Source: Penium margaritaceum (lineage: Eukaryota; Streptophyta; Zygnematophyceae; Desmidiales; Peniaceae). Taken from it: DNA of 64,000 nucleotides. Made by a program: the position numbers and the translations under genes. Shown here piece after piece: positions 23,291 to 35,162 of the stretch. Position 1 is the stretch's first letter. Each line of letters starts with the position of its first letter. The stretch lies in the NCBI GenBank assembly GCA_023375785.1, contig SZWC01001561.1:13666-77665 (forward strand), in the 5' to 3' direction. The notes beneath the pieces were generated by a model. It worked only from the letters and a program-made list of their open reading frames with translations. It searched no databases and was not told where the DNA came from.

Positions 23291-26200
23291 CTGTGTGCGG
23301 TTTCACTAGTATTCCCAAACCATTGTTAACCCCTCTGACCATTTGTGAGTGGTATTATGAGTTGTCAACATTCACCACACATAGTGAAGTTCTTTGGTTA
23401 TGATCAGTGACATATGATTACTCTGCTTGGTAATTGTGCATGGTTGCCACACCGTGCCACTACTCATCGAAGGTCTTTGTACTTGCTAGTAGATAACTAG
23501 TATTCCAAATCATTGTTTTCCCTTCTGAGAATTTGTGACCTCTATTGTGAGTTGTCAATGTTGACCACCCATAGTGAAATTCTTTGATCATATACAATGA
23601 CATCTGCCTCCTTTGGTTGGTCATTGTGCATGGTAGCCACACTGTGCCACTACTTAGTGAAGGTCGTTGTACGTGCTAGTCGATAACTAGTATTCCCAAA
23701 TATTGTTTCCCCCTCTGACCATTTGTGACTTGTGCTATAAGTTGTCAACGTTGGCCACACATAGTGAAAGTCTTTGGTCATGATCAATGACATATGCCTA
23801 CTTTGGTTTGTCATTGTGCATGGTAGCCACACCATGCCACTACTTAATGAATTCTTTGTACTTGCTAGCGGACAACTGGTATTTCCAAACCATTGCTTCC
23901 CCCTCCGACCGTTTGTGACTCGTATTCTGAGTCTTCAACATTGACCACACATAGTGCAATTCTTTGGGTCCTGTTCAGTGACAAATGCCTAATTTGGTTC
24001 GTCATTGTGCATGGTTCCCACACAGTGCCACTACTTATGGAAGGTCTGTGTACTTGCTAGTTCATAAATAGTATTCCCAAACTATTATTTCTCCCTTTGA
24101 CCATTTGTGACTCGTATTATGAGTTGTCAACGTTGACCATACGTAGTGAAATTGTTCAGTCACGGTTACGGACATATGCCTACTTTGGTTGGTGATTGTG
24201 CATGATAGCCACACTGTGCCACTACTTATTGAAGCTCTTTGTACTTATTATTGATAAATAGTATTCCCAAACCATTGTTTCCTCCTCTAACCATTTGTGA
24301 CTCGTACTATGTGCTGTCAAAGTTGATCACACAGTGAAATTCTCTGGACATGGTCAGTTACATATGCCTTTTACGGCTGGTCATTGTGCATGGTAGCCAC
24401 ACCGTGCCATTACTTATTGAAGTTCATTGTACAAGCTAGTCAATAACTAGTATTCCCAAACCATTGTTTCCCCCTCTGAACATTTGTGACACGTATTATG
24501 AGTTGTCAACGTTGACCACACATAGTACAACCATTTGGTCATGGTCATTGACATATGCCTACTTTGGTTGGTCATTGTGCATGATAGGCACTCTGTGCCA
24601 CATTTTATTGAAAAAATTTCTACTTTCTAGTTGATACCTAGTATTCCCAAACCATTGTTTCCCCCTCTGATCATTTGTGACTCATTATATGAGTTCTCAA
24701 TGTTGACAACATAAGGTGACATCATCTGATCATTTTCAGTGACATATGCCTAACTTTGTTGGTCAGTGTGCATGGTATCCACAGCGTTCCACTACTTATT
24801 GAATTTCTTTGTAATTGCTAGTTAATAACAAGAATTTCCAAACCATTGTTTCTCCCTCTGACCATTTGTGACTCGTATTATGAGTTGTCAACGTTGTCAA
24901 AACATATGCCTGATTTGGTTGGTAATTGTGCATGGTAGCCACACCGTACCACTATTTATTGAAGCCCTTTTTACTTGCTAGTTGATAACTAGTTTTACCA
25001 AACAATTTTTTCCATCTCTGACCATTTGTGACTGGAATTATGAGTTGTCAACAGTGACCACACAGAGCAAAATTCTGTGGTTATGTTCAGAGACATATGC
25101 TTACTTTGGTTGCTCATTCAATATGGTAGCCACATCGTGCCACTACTTATTGAAGGTATTTGTACTTGCTAGTTGATACCTAGTGTTCCCAAACCATTTT
25201 TCTCCCTTCCGACCATTTGTGACTTGTGTTATGAGTTGTCAACGTTAACCACACATAGTGGAATTCTTTGGTCATGGTCAGTGACATATGCATACTTTGT
25301 TTCGTCATTGAGCATGGTAGCCACACTTTGCCACTACTAATTGAAGGTATTTGTACTTGTTACTTGATAACTACTATTCCCAAACCATTTTTTCCCCTGC
25401 TGATCACTTATGACTCGTATTATGACTTGTCAACTTTGACCACCTGTAGTGAAATTCTTTGGTCATGGTCATTGACATATGCCTCCTCTCGTTGGCCATT
25501 GTGCATGGTAGCCACAGCGTGCCACAACGCATTTAAGGTCTTTGTACGTGCTAGTGGAAAACTAGTATTCCTAGACCATTATTTCCCCCTCTGACCATTT
25601 ATGAATTTTATCATGAGTAGTCAACATTGACTACCTATAGTGAAATTCTTTGGTGATTGCCAGTGACATATGCCTACTTTGGTTGGTCATCATGCATAGA
25701 AGCAACACCGTGCCACTACTTATTGAAGGTCTTTATACTTGCTTGTTCATAACTAGCATATCCAGATCATTATTTTCCCCTCTGACCATTTGTGACTCGC
25801 ATTATGAGTTGTCAATTTTTACCCATCATACAGAAATTCTTTGGTCATGGTCGGTGACATATGCCTACTTTTGTTGGTCATTGTGCATGGTATCCACACC
25901 GTACCACTACCTATTGAAGGTCTGTGTACTTTCTAGTCACTAACTAGTATTCTCAAGCCATTGATTCCTCCATTGACCATTTGTAACTTGTATATGGAGT
26001 TGTCACCTTTGACCACAAATAGTGAAATTCCTTGGTCATGGACACTGACATATGTCTACTTTGGTTGGTAATTTTGCATGGTAGCCATACCATGCCACTA
26101 CGTACTGAAGGTGTTTGTACATTCTAGTTGATAACCGGTGTTTCCAAAAAATTGTTTCCCCTCTGACCTTTTGTGACTCATGTTATGAGTTTTCAACATA

Positions 26201-29200
26201 GACCACACATGGTGAAACTCTTTTGGTAATGTTCAGTGACATATGCCCAATTGGATTGGGCATTGTGCATGGTATCCACACCGTGCCACTACTTATAGAA
26301 GTTCTTCGTACTTGCTAGTTGATAACTCTTATTCCCAAACCATTGTTTCCCCCTCAAACCATTTGTGACTCGTATTATGTGTTGTCAACGCTGACCACCC
26401 ATAGTCAAACTATTTGGTCATGTTCAGTGACATATGATTTCTTTGGTTGATCATTGTGCATGGTAGCCATACTGTGCCACTACTTATTGAAGGTCTTTGT
26501 ACTTGCTAGTCCATAAATTGTATTCCCGAAGCATTGTTTCCCCCTCTGACCATTTGTGAATCGTGTTATGAGTTGTCAACGTTGACCATACATAGTGAAA
26601 CTCTTTGGGCATGATAAGTGACATCTGCGTAGTTTGGTTGGTCATTGTGCATGATAGCCACACCGTGCCACTACGTATCGAAGGTGTTTGTACTTGCTAG
26701 TTGATACCTAGTATTCCTAAACCATTTCCCCCTCTGACCATTTTTGACTCGTTTTAAGAGTTCTCAATGTTGACCACATGTAGTGAAATTCTTAGGTCAT
26801 GGTCAGTGCCATATGCCTACTTTGGTTGGTCCTTGTGCATGGTAGCCACACTGTGCCACTTCTTGCTCAAGGTATTTGTACTTGATAATATACAACTAGT
26901 ATTCTCAAACTATTGTTTTTCCCTCTGACCATTTGTGACTCGTATTATGAGTTGTCAACGTTAACCACACATAGTGACATTCTTAGGTCATGGTCAGTGA
27001 CACATGCCTACTTCGGTTGGTCATTGTGCATGGTAGCCATCATGTGCAACTTCTTATTGAAGGTCTCTGTACTTTCTAGTCAAACACTAGTATTCCTAAA
27101 CTGTTTCCCCCCCTGTGACCATTTGTGACTCGTATTATGAGTTGTCAACGTTGACCACACATTTTGAAATTCTTTTGGTCATGGTCAGTGACATATGCTT
27201 AACTTGGTTGCTCATTGTGCATGGTATCCACACCGTGCTACTACTTGTTGAAGGTATTTGTACTTGCTAATGGATAACTGGTATTTCCAAACCATTGTTT
27301 CCAATGGTTGGAGAGGGAAACTGTTTCCAATTGAAAACTGAGTTTTCAACTGAGTGACATATGCCTGTTTTGGTTCGTTAGTGTGGATGGTCTCCCCACC
27401 ATGCCACGTCTTCTTGAAGGTACTTGTACTTGATAGCTAGTTCATAACTAGTTTTCCTAAACCATGTTTTTCCCCTCTGACTTTTTGCGACTCGTATTAT
27501 GAGTTTTCAACGTTTGACCACGCATAGTAACATTACTAGGTCATGGACAGTGACACATGCCTGCTTTGGTTCTTCATTGTGCATGGTAGCCATGCCGTGC
27601 CACTAGTTATTCAAGGTATGTGTACTTGCCATTAAAAAACAAGTATTCCTAAACAATTTTTCCCCCCTTTGGCCATTTGTGAGTGTTGTTATGAGTTGTC
27701 AACATTGACCACACAAACTGAAGTTGTTTTGGTCATGGTCAGCGACATATGCCCAATATGGTTGGCCATTGTGCATGGTAGCCACACCATACCAGTTCTT
27801 CTTGAAGATCTTTATACTTGCTAGTTGATAACTAGTATTCCCTAACCATTGTTTCCACATCTAACTAGTTGTGAATCGTATTATGAGTTGTCAACATTGA
27901 CCACACATAGTGAAATTCTTTCGTCATGATCAGTGGCATATACCTACTTTGGTTGGTCATTGTGCATGGTAGCCACACCGTGCCACTACTTATTGAAGGT
28001 ATTTGTACTTGCTAGTTGATACCTAGTGTTCCCAAACCATTGTTTTCCCCTCTAACCATTTGTGACTTGTGTTATGAGTTGTCAACATTGACCATCCATA
28101 GTGAAATGATTTGGTCATGGTCAGTGACATATGCATACTTTGGTTCGTCATTGTGCATGGTAGCCACACCGTTCCAGTACTTATTGATGGTATTTGTAAT
28201 TTCTAGTTAAAAAGTAGTATTCCCAAACCATTGTTTTCATCTCTGACCATTTGTGAATCGTATAATGATTTGTCAACGTTGACCACCAATAGTGAAATTC
28301 TTTGTTGATGGTCCGTGACATGTGCCTACCTTGGTTGGTCATTGTTCATGGTAGCCACACCGTGCTACTATTTATTGAAGGTCTTTGTACTTGCTAGTTG
28401 ATGAAAAGTATTCCCAAACCATTATTTTCCCCGCTGACAACTTGTGACTCTTGTTATGAGTTGTCAACTTTGACCCATCATAGTGAAATACTTTGGTCGT
28501 GGTCGGTGACATGCATACCTGTGTTGGTCATTTTTCATGGTAGCCACACCTTGCTACTACGTTTTGAAGGTCTGTGTACATTCTAGTTGATATCTAGTAT
28601 TCCCAAATCATTGTTTCCCCCACTATCCATTTGTAACTTGTTTTATGAGTTTTCAACGTTGACCACACGTTGTGAAATTCTTTGGTCATGGGAAGTGATA
28701 CATGCCTACTTTTGTTGGTCATTGTGCATGGTAGCCACATTGGGCCACTATGTTTTGAAGGTTTCTGTACTTGCTAGTTGATAACTAGTATTCCCAGAAG
28801 ATTGTTTCCCCCTCTGACCATTTGTGACTTGNNNNNNNNNNNNNNNNNNNNNNNNNNNNNNNNNNNNNNNNNNNNNNNNNNNNNNNNNNNNNNNNNNNNN
28901 NNNNNNNNNNNNNNNNNNNNNNNNNNNNNNNNNNNNNNNTTATGAGTTTTCAACGTTGACCACACGTTGTGAAATTCTTTGGTCATGGGAAGTGATACAT
29001 GCCTACTTTTGTTGGTCATTGTGCATGGTAGCCACATTGGGCCACTATGTTTTGAAGGTTTCTGTACTTGCTAGTTGATAACTAGTATTCCCAGAAGATT
29101 GTTTCCCCCTCTGACCATTTGTGACTTGTATTATGAGTTGTCAACGCTGGCTTCACATAGTTGAATTCTTTGGTCATGGACAGTGACATATGCCTACTTT

Positions 29201-30489
29201 GGTTGGTCATTGTGCATGGTAGCCTTACGGTGCCACTAATTGTTGAAGGTCTTTGTACTTGCTTTTTGATAACTGGTATTCCCAAACCATTGTTTCCCCC
29301 TTCGAGCGTTGTGACTCATATTGTGAGTTTTCAAGGTTAACTACACATAATGGAATATTATTGGTCATGTTCAATGACATATGCAGAATTTGGTTGGTCA
29401 TTGTGCATGGTATGCACACCGTGCCACTACTTATAGAAGGTATTTGTATTTTCTAGTTGATCACTATTGTTCCCAAACCGTTGTTTTTCCCTCGGACCAT
29501 TTATGACTCGTATTATGAGTTGTCCATGTTGACCACACATAGTGAAATTCTTTGGACATGGTCATTGACATATGCCTACTTTGGTTGGTTATTGTGCATG
29601 GTAGCCACCTTATCCCACTACTCATTTAAGGTCTTTGTACTTTCTAGTTCATTACTAGTATTCCCAAATGATTTTTTTGTCCTCTTAGCATTTGTGAGTC
29701 GTATCATGTGTTGTCAACATTGACCACCTATGGTGAAATTCTTTGGTCATGGTCAGTGACATATGCCTTCATTGGTTAGTCATTTTGCATGGTAGCGACA
29801 CCGTGCCACTACTTATTGAAGGTCATTGTACTTGCTAGGCAATGCCTAGTATTCCAAAACCATTGTTTCCCCCTCTAACCATTTTTTACTCGTATTATAA
29901 CTTCTCAACGTTTACCACACTACTCTCAACATTGGCCATACATAGTGAAATTCTGTGGTCATGGTCAGTGACATATGCCTGCTTTGGTTGCTTATTTTGC
30001 ATTATAACCACACCTTACCACTACGTATTGAAGATGTTTGTACTTTCTAGTCAATACCTAGTATTCCCAAACCATTTTTTACCTCTCTGACCATTTGTGA
30101 TTCGTATTATGAGCTCTCAACGTTTACCACACTACTCTCAACATTGGCCATACATAGTGAAATTCTTTGGTCATAGTTAGTGGCATACGCCTTCTTTGGT
30201 TGGTCATTGTGCATGGTAGCCACATGGTTCCGCTACTTATTGAACGTCTTTGTACTTGCTATTCCATAACTAGTATTCCCAAACCATTGCTTTCCCCTCT
30301 GACCATTTGTGACTTGTGTTACGAGTTGTCAACGTTGATAACCCATAGTGAAATTCTTTGCTCATGATCAGTGACATATTTCTCCTTTGGTTGTCATTGT
30401 TCATGGTATCCACACGGTGCCACGGAGTAGTAGAATTCAGTGGTCATGGTCAGTGACATAGGCATACTTTGGTTGGTCATTAAGCATGG
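23291..30489 (+). repeat. 191-bp satellite array, block 1 (plus orientation)
   Basis: Roughly 37 head-to-tail monomers of about 188-192 bp. Landmarks in order are TATTCCCAAACCATTG, CCCCCTCTGACCATTTGTGA, the 12-bp perfect palindrome GTCAACGTTGAC, AGTGAAATTCTTTGGTCATG, GTGACATATGCCTACTTTGG, GTCATTGTGCATGGTAGCC, CCGTGCCACTACTTATTGAA and the dyad CTAGTTGATAACTAG. Neighbouring monomers are visibly diverged. Open frames starting around ATGGTCAGTGACATATGCC give recurring hydrophobic peptides, but they stop or shift from one monomer to the next and I treat them as artefacts. Monomer length near the nucleosomal repeat is compatible with centromeric or pericentromeric satellite (inference). Confidence 0.93.
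28832..28939. other. Assembly gap of 108 N
   Basis: An N run inside the 191-bp satellite. The 189 bp before it (28643-28831) and the 189 bp after it (28940-29128) read the same, unlike normally diverged neighbouring monomers. Confidence 0.97.
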
Positions 30490-31141
30490 TGTTAGCTACA
30501 TAGCTACCCACCTCTGGCAAATAAGTCCTGAAGTTGAAAATTCTGACAATGGTTTTTACACCGTCTACCTTTGTTGACATGTGTCATGCACTCCAAACTT
30601 AATCAGGCATACACTTCAGCTGAAGAGTGTTATCACCTTAGCATTACATCGTAGGAAAAGCTCAAGTCGTCGATATGCAAGAGAGCATCAAGCAAGGGTT
30701 GATTGATCAGCATGCAAGTCAAGTGTTTTATAGCTGTCTGTATTGTCCTAGAACTCAAAAGCACATTCCTGGGAACTGGCCTGAACGAGCCACATCACCA
30801 ATAGACTTGCTCTGTGGGCTTGACACATAAGTATCTTAATTTCAAGGTGACAGACCAACCATGTAGCGTCCAAGAAGCTACGGACTTTATTTCTTGGAAA
30901 CTTCCATAGCAAACAAGATGTGCATGGGGCCAGGTTTGAACTCACGACCTCTTACTTGGCCAAATCAACAAAATGGCTAAGGCAACCACTCAACTACATG
31001 GTGTACTCACAAGTCATATCTCACATGAGACAGAGCATACTTGAGTCACACTACAACGGATCCAGGGGTCATACCTCCACAAGGGGCAGAGAATTCCTGA
31101 TCTGTCCTACAACACTGAACAAGGGGCAGGAATATTAAACA
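30490..31141 (-). repeat. Element A 3' LTR (left in the window)
   Basis: Plus-strand ends are TGTTAGCTAC and ATTAAACA. It aligns along its length to 36656-37310, sharing for example GAGCATCAAGCAAGGGTTGA, AAAAGCACATTCCTGGGAA and GATGTGCATGGGGCCAGG. A minus-strand TATAAAA sits at about 30726-30732. Confidence 0.92.
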
Positions 31142-31153
31142 AATCTTTCCCTT
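31142..31153 (-). other. Polypurine tract of element A
   Basis: On the minus strand AAGGGAAAGATT lies immediately upstream of the 3' LTR start, where plus-strand DNA synthesis is primed in LTR elements. The preceding GGTGC is shared with element B, which has a purer purine tract at the same place. Confidence 0.75.
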
Positions 31154-31176
31154 GCACCTTGTGTCAGTGACCATCA

Positions 31177-31995
31177 TCATTCGTCATCACTTGCGTTGAC
31201 CATGCCGATATCTTGCCTGCCCGCCTGGTGGAGATCCTTGTTCAGTAGCTTTCTGAGCATGTCAGCCTCGTTCAGTTTGGTTCCGACATACTCGATTTTC
31301 ACTGTCTTCTTGTAGACCATGTCCTGAGCAAAGTGGTAGCAGATCTCGATGTGCTTTGTGCACCTGAACAGGACGGGGTTCTTGGACAAGTTAATCACAC
31401 TCATGTTGTCAATCTTGATGACCTTTGCTGTTGCCTGTGGTGCCTTCATCTCAGATAGCAAGCTTTGTAGCCACTGCATATCTTTACACACCTTAGCCAA
31501 GGCGATGTACTCAGCTTTAGCTGTTGAGAGAGAGTCACATTCTTGCTTGCCCAACTGACTGCACCTCCATTCAACATACACACAAAGCTGGAGGTAGATT
31601 TTCTCTCATCGATATTCCCTCCCCAATCAGCATCGGTGTAGCACATGATACAAAATGATGCGAATCTAGTGATGTCTCCAAACTGGAGCCCCACGTGCCG
31701 CGTCCCCTGAAGGTAGCGCATGATGTACTTCACAGCCTTCCAATGAAGTGGACCAGGATTGGCCACAAACCGGCTCACCTGCCCAACAGCATGGGCCATA
31801 TCCGGTCGGGTGGCGACCATGGCATACATCAGACTGCCTACCATCAGACTGCCTGCAGACTGACATGGGATGCCCAGCATGTCAGTTTTCTCAGCTTTGC
31901 TGGATAGGGACATGGAGGAGGAGAGCTTGCACTCCGAGCTCCTGGGTGTGCTGGCAGGCTTTCAATCTGCCATGTTGTATCGTTTTAGGTTGGAG
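31177..31995 (-). pseudogene. Element A: end of RT and RNase H domain
   Basis: Two overlapping minus-strand frames (31446-31913 and 31177-31581) together cover the copia connection region and RNase H. The first has the GSLMYAMVATRPDMAHAVGQ-type block and the YTDADWGG motif of RNase H. The second has STAKAEYIAL, KIDNMSVINL and TKHIEICYHF, the usual later RNase H landmarks. The frame change between them near 31.5 kb indicates a frameshift. In an active element this domain would degrade the RNA strand during reverse transcription. It ends shortly before the polypurine tract, as expected for a copia pol C-terminus. Confidence 0.88.
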
Positions 31996-32625
31996 TCAAT
32001 GTATTCTTTCTTCATGCTTGATGGCGATTCCAAGGTAGAAGTCAAGAGGACCCATTTCCATCTCAAATATGCTACTCAGCTGCCCCTTGAGATCGTCTAG
32101 CTCCCGCGTTGAAGAAGAGAATAGAATGACGTCATCAACGTACAAGGCAACCAACATGGTCCCTTTGTCACTCTCATGCACATACATGCTAGGGTCGTTG
32201 TCGCAGTGCATGAAGGACTCCTCAGCCATTAATGTATCCATCTCCTGGTACCAAAGTCTTGGCACTTGTTTTAGCCCATAGAGTGCCTTCACCAATCTGC
32301 ACACCTTGCCCTCAGGAGCATCAACCCCCTCTAGAACCTCCATCAACACCTCCTTGTCAAGTTTTCCATAAAGAAAGGCTGTCTTGACATCGATCTAGTG
32401 GACCTCCATGTTCTCGACAGCAGCAATGGCGAGCATTGACCGGATGAAGGCGAACGTCACAACTAGAGCAAAGGTCTCATCGTACTCTGCACTAGGCCGT
32501 TGATAGAACCCGTTTGCTACCATCCATGCCTTGTACTTGTCTATCTTGCCGTCCTGCTTCCTTTTTACATTCAGCACACACGTGGACCCCACAACGTGAG
32601 CCGCGGCAAGTCTGTCTACCACCAC
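31996..32625 (-). pseudogene. Element A: reverse transcriptase domain
   Basis: Copia RT in two pieces. 32395-32625 holds the N-terminal part (KIDKYKAWMVANGF, YDETFALVV). A TAG codon at 32395-32397 stands where element B has Gln just before the first catalytic Asp (MDIKTAFL in B, IDVKTAFL here), so a CAG-to-TAG change is likely. 31996-32349 continues with VCRLVKALYGLKQ and an intact YVDD active-site motif (ALYVDDVILF), then FEMEMGPLDFYLGI. Apart from the stop the domain is well preserved. It would copy the element RNA into DNA inside the virus-like particle. The piece is bordered upstream by a poorly preserved linker. Confidence 0.9.
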
Positions 32626-33149
32626 CCATGTCCCATTCTCCTCAATGGAGCTGAGTTCACTGTGAATTGCTTCATCCCACTCCGCTTGTGCAGGCCGTGT
32701 GAGTGCCTCTGCAACAGACGTTGGATAGTTGAATCCATTCTATTCAGCCATATCTGCGCTGTAATGCTGCCGAGGTACTTTGAGGCGTGAAGTGCTTCTT
32801 GGACCTGCTGGCTCTTGCTGTTGATGTAGAGGTTGTGGTCTACTTCATCGTTAATGATGGGAGATGAATCATCCTCATGGTGAGGAGCATCAGATACGTT
32901 GGAATCTGAGTTTGATTCCTCCGAGTCATCTTCATCAGCTCCTCTCCCTGTTGCAGCACCTAGCTCATGCCATTGTGTTGGTGCTTCGTCTCCCTCCTCA
33001 AGGAGAGTGAGCTACTCTCCCTGTTTTGGAGTGTTCTCAAGTTTGAGAAGCTCTCTCTTACTCACAGATCTTTCATGGAAATCCACGTCTTTGCTACAAA
33101 GACCTTCTTGGATCCTTGGTTCCATAGTCAATATGCTTTGTGGCCGGTG

Positions 33150-34055
33150 TCATAGCCAATGAAAAGCACATTCGTGCTCTTGCATCAAGCTTTCCAGGGC
33201 TCTCACCGGCCTGGACCTTGGCAAAGCTGGTACAACCGAACACCTTAAGATGGGATGCGTCCGGCTTCCTGCCTGACCATGATTCTTGAGGCGTCCCAGC
33301 TGCTGTGTCCCCTTCTTCTTGCCTCTCCTTGACAGAGCTACTGCAGGTGTGAGGTTTACAAGGTAGGTAGCCGTACGTGTGACTTCAGCCCAGAACCTAG
33401 CAGGCAGCTTGGCGTCAAAGAGCATGCACCTTGTCATGTCCAGGAGGGTCTGGTTTATCCTCCCTACTATGCCGTTGCTTTAAGGTTAGTAGGGGGTAGC
33501 TTTCCGGTGTTCAGTACCCTACATCTTGAGCCACTCCTTGCAGGCTTCTTACCCTCCCCCATTATCTATCCTGAATGCCTTCACCTTCTTTCCATTCTTT
33601 TGCTCAACCATAGCGACAAAGGCCTGCAGATTCTCCTTCACCTCACTATTCTTTTTGAGAAAGTATATCCAGACTTTGTGGCTGTCGTCGTCGATGCATG
33701 CGAGAAAATATTAGTTGCCTCCATTGGACGTTATGTGAAAGAGACCACACATGTCAGAGTGGACGAGGTTAAGGGATGCAAGAGTACGCGTGCCATTGCG
33801 CTTGAAGGGTTTTCTTTTTGTCTTGCCTTGAAGGCATGGCTCACACATGATCCCGGCTCTCTCCGCCTCATCACCTAGCTCCATCCCATGCACTAGCTCC
33901 TGCTTTCCCATGAGCTCCAATGTGTAATGAGCCACGTGTCCAAAGCTCCTGTGCCACAAGTTCTCAGAGGATGTGCACAGGCTAGAATGAACAGTCCCGG
34001 TGGTTACATTTGCTTGTGGTTTTGTTGCCGGGTTGTCTGCTCCCAGTACTTCCAC
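33150..34055 (-). pseudogene. Element A: integrase (GAG-pre-integrase, core and C-terminal part), broken
   Basis: The N-terminal HHCC zinc site is visible (LWHRSFGH then CEPCLQGKTKRKPF), followed by the first core Asp (VHSDMCG) before a stop near 33711. Between 33711 and 33437 the core can be followed only across several in-frame stops. A second Asp (DNGG) is present, but the position of the catalytic Glu (NGVVERANQT in element B) reads GGG, Gly, at 33462-33464. The 33150-33437 frame resumes with PARFWAEV and YLVNLTPAVA. Integrase would insert the cDNA into chromosomes. This copy lacks both continuity and an intact catalytic triad. Confidence 0.87.
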
Positions 34056-34079
34056 TGCTCCAACATGTCCTTCCTCATC

Positions 34080-34560
34080 TTAATCTACGTCATTGTTGTC
34101 CTCATCATCACTCACGACTGAGGATTCAGCGGTTGAAGTTATCGTTTTGGTCTGCAAGACGTAGAGTCGATCAACGCGAGGAACCTGTGCGACAACCCTC
34201 TTGGCAGAGTAGGAGATGTTGATGTCCTTGGAAGGGATTATCACCTCTTCCTTCTCTGTAAAGACCACTGTCATGCCATGGTCATACATCTTAGAGATGA
34301 AGAGCAGGTTGGCTGTAAAGGAGGGCAAGTAGACCACCCTCTCTAGCTTGAGGTATGAATATCCACCATTGACACCAACTGTGTCCAGCTTGTCACCAAT
34401 CCCCTCAGCTGTCTCAACCTTGCTGTTGGCGACTCTAAAGTTCTTGTTGCATGGAGCAAGAGATGTAAAGTCTCTCTTCTTCTAAGTTGTGTGCTCATTT
34501 GTGCCTGATTATTGCCCTCTCTTTGTTGGAGGAACACTCAGCTATAAATCTTGTAGGATC
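34080..34560 (-). pseudogene. Element A: protease and following region, catalytic Asp lost
   Basis: Aligning by eye to element B, the protease active site DSG should fall at 34503-34511. The codon expected to be Asp reads TAA (34509-34511), followed by Ser-Gly. A second in-frame TAG lies at 34482-34484. Downstream, VANSKVE and the VVYLPSFTANLLFISKM block (typical of the copia protease-to-integrase region) are readable and continue in frame to about 34080. The aspartic protease would cut the Gag-Pol polyprotein. Identification rests on the colinear match with element B and on order, so it is less certain than RT. Confidence 0.72.
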
Positions 34561-34562
34561 CT

Positions 34563-35162
34563 TCACACCATTTCCCCATCACCATTTATCCCCGACACCT
34601 CCCTCTCTCTTGGATGCACAGCACTCTTGAGCCCAGTGTCCAGCCTTGCCACAGTTATGGCAGTTTCCTTGGCGCTTTGAACCCCTTCCACTGTTGCTAG
34701 TGTTGTTGCTTCCCTTGTACCCCAAAGAGGAGGTATTGCGGAAGGTTCCGTTGCTCCGCAAGGCAAAGGCAACCATATTTGCTTCACTGTTGCTACGATG
34801 CATGGCTCCATTCTGCACATTCTCGGAGATGGTGGTGTAGGAAACTTGATCTTCATTCCACCCTCCAGTCACTGTAGCCCGAGATTTTTGGCAGCATCAT
34901 CAGAAAAATCATGGCCTGCATATCGAATTTCAGGTCGCACCCCATGCCGGTGGCTTGTTGCAAGAGCGTTTCAATCTTCTGCACAAAGCCGGAAACATCC
35001 TCCCCTTCATCAAGCCTCATGCTGATGCCGTTTCGAACAATGAAGAGACAGTTGACAAGTGAGAAGGACTGAAACACCTTGCCAAGTTTGGCGTATGCTG
35101 CTGCTACCACTGTACAACCGCTGATGTGTGAAAGGATTTTGGGTTGTACGGAGGACACAAGA
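34563..35162 (-). pseudogene. Element A: gag, 3' part with zinc knuckle
   Basis: Downstream of the nested solo LTR the gag frame continues (34853-35158) with YAKLGKVFQS, a gag-like helical block and LMMLPKISG. It then shifts frame near 34875 into TGGWNEDQVSYTTI and a CX2CX4HX4C zinc knuckle (CHNCGKAGHWAQEC), the nucleic-acid-binding signature of nucleocapsid. The same order (LP, GGW-ED, zinc knuckle) is seen in element B. The frameshift and the solo LTR make the gene nonfunctional. The zinc knuckle is the clearest evidence for gag here. Confidence 0.85.
35158..35162. other. Target-site duplication CAAGA, left side of solo LTR
   Basis: Identical to 36119-36123 on the other side of the solo LTR, as expected from integrase-generated 5-bp duplication. 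Confidence 0.92.

Noticed and set aside
30900-31010. tRNA-like B box (GAGTTCAAACC on the minus strand) in the element A LTR
   Set aside because: The T-arm does not pair and the other LTR copy has lost the motif, so a Pol III signal is not supported.
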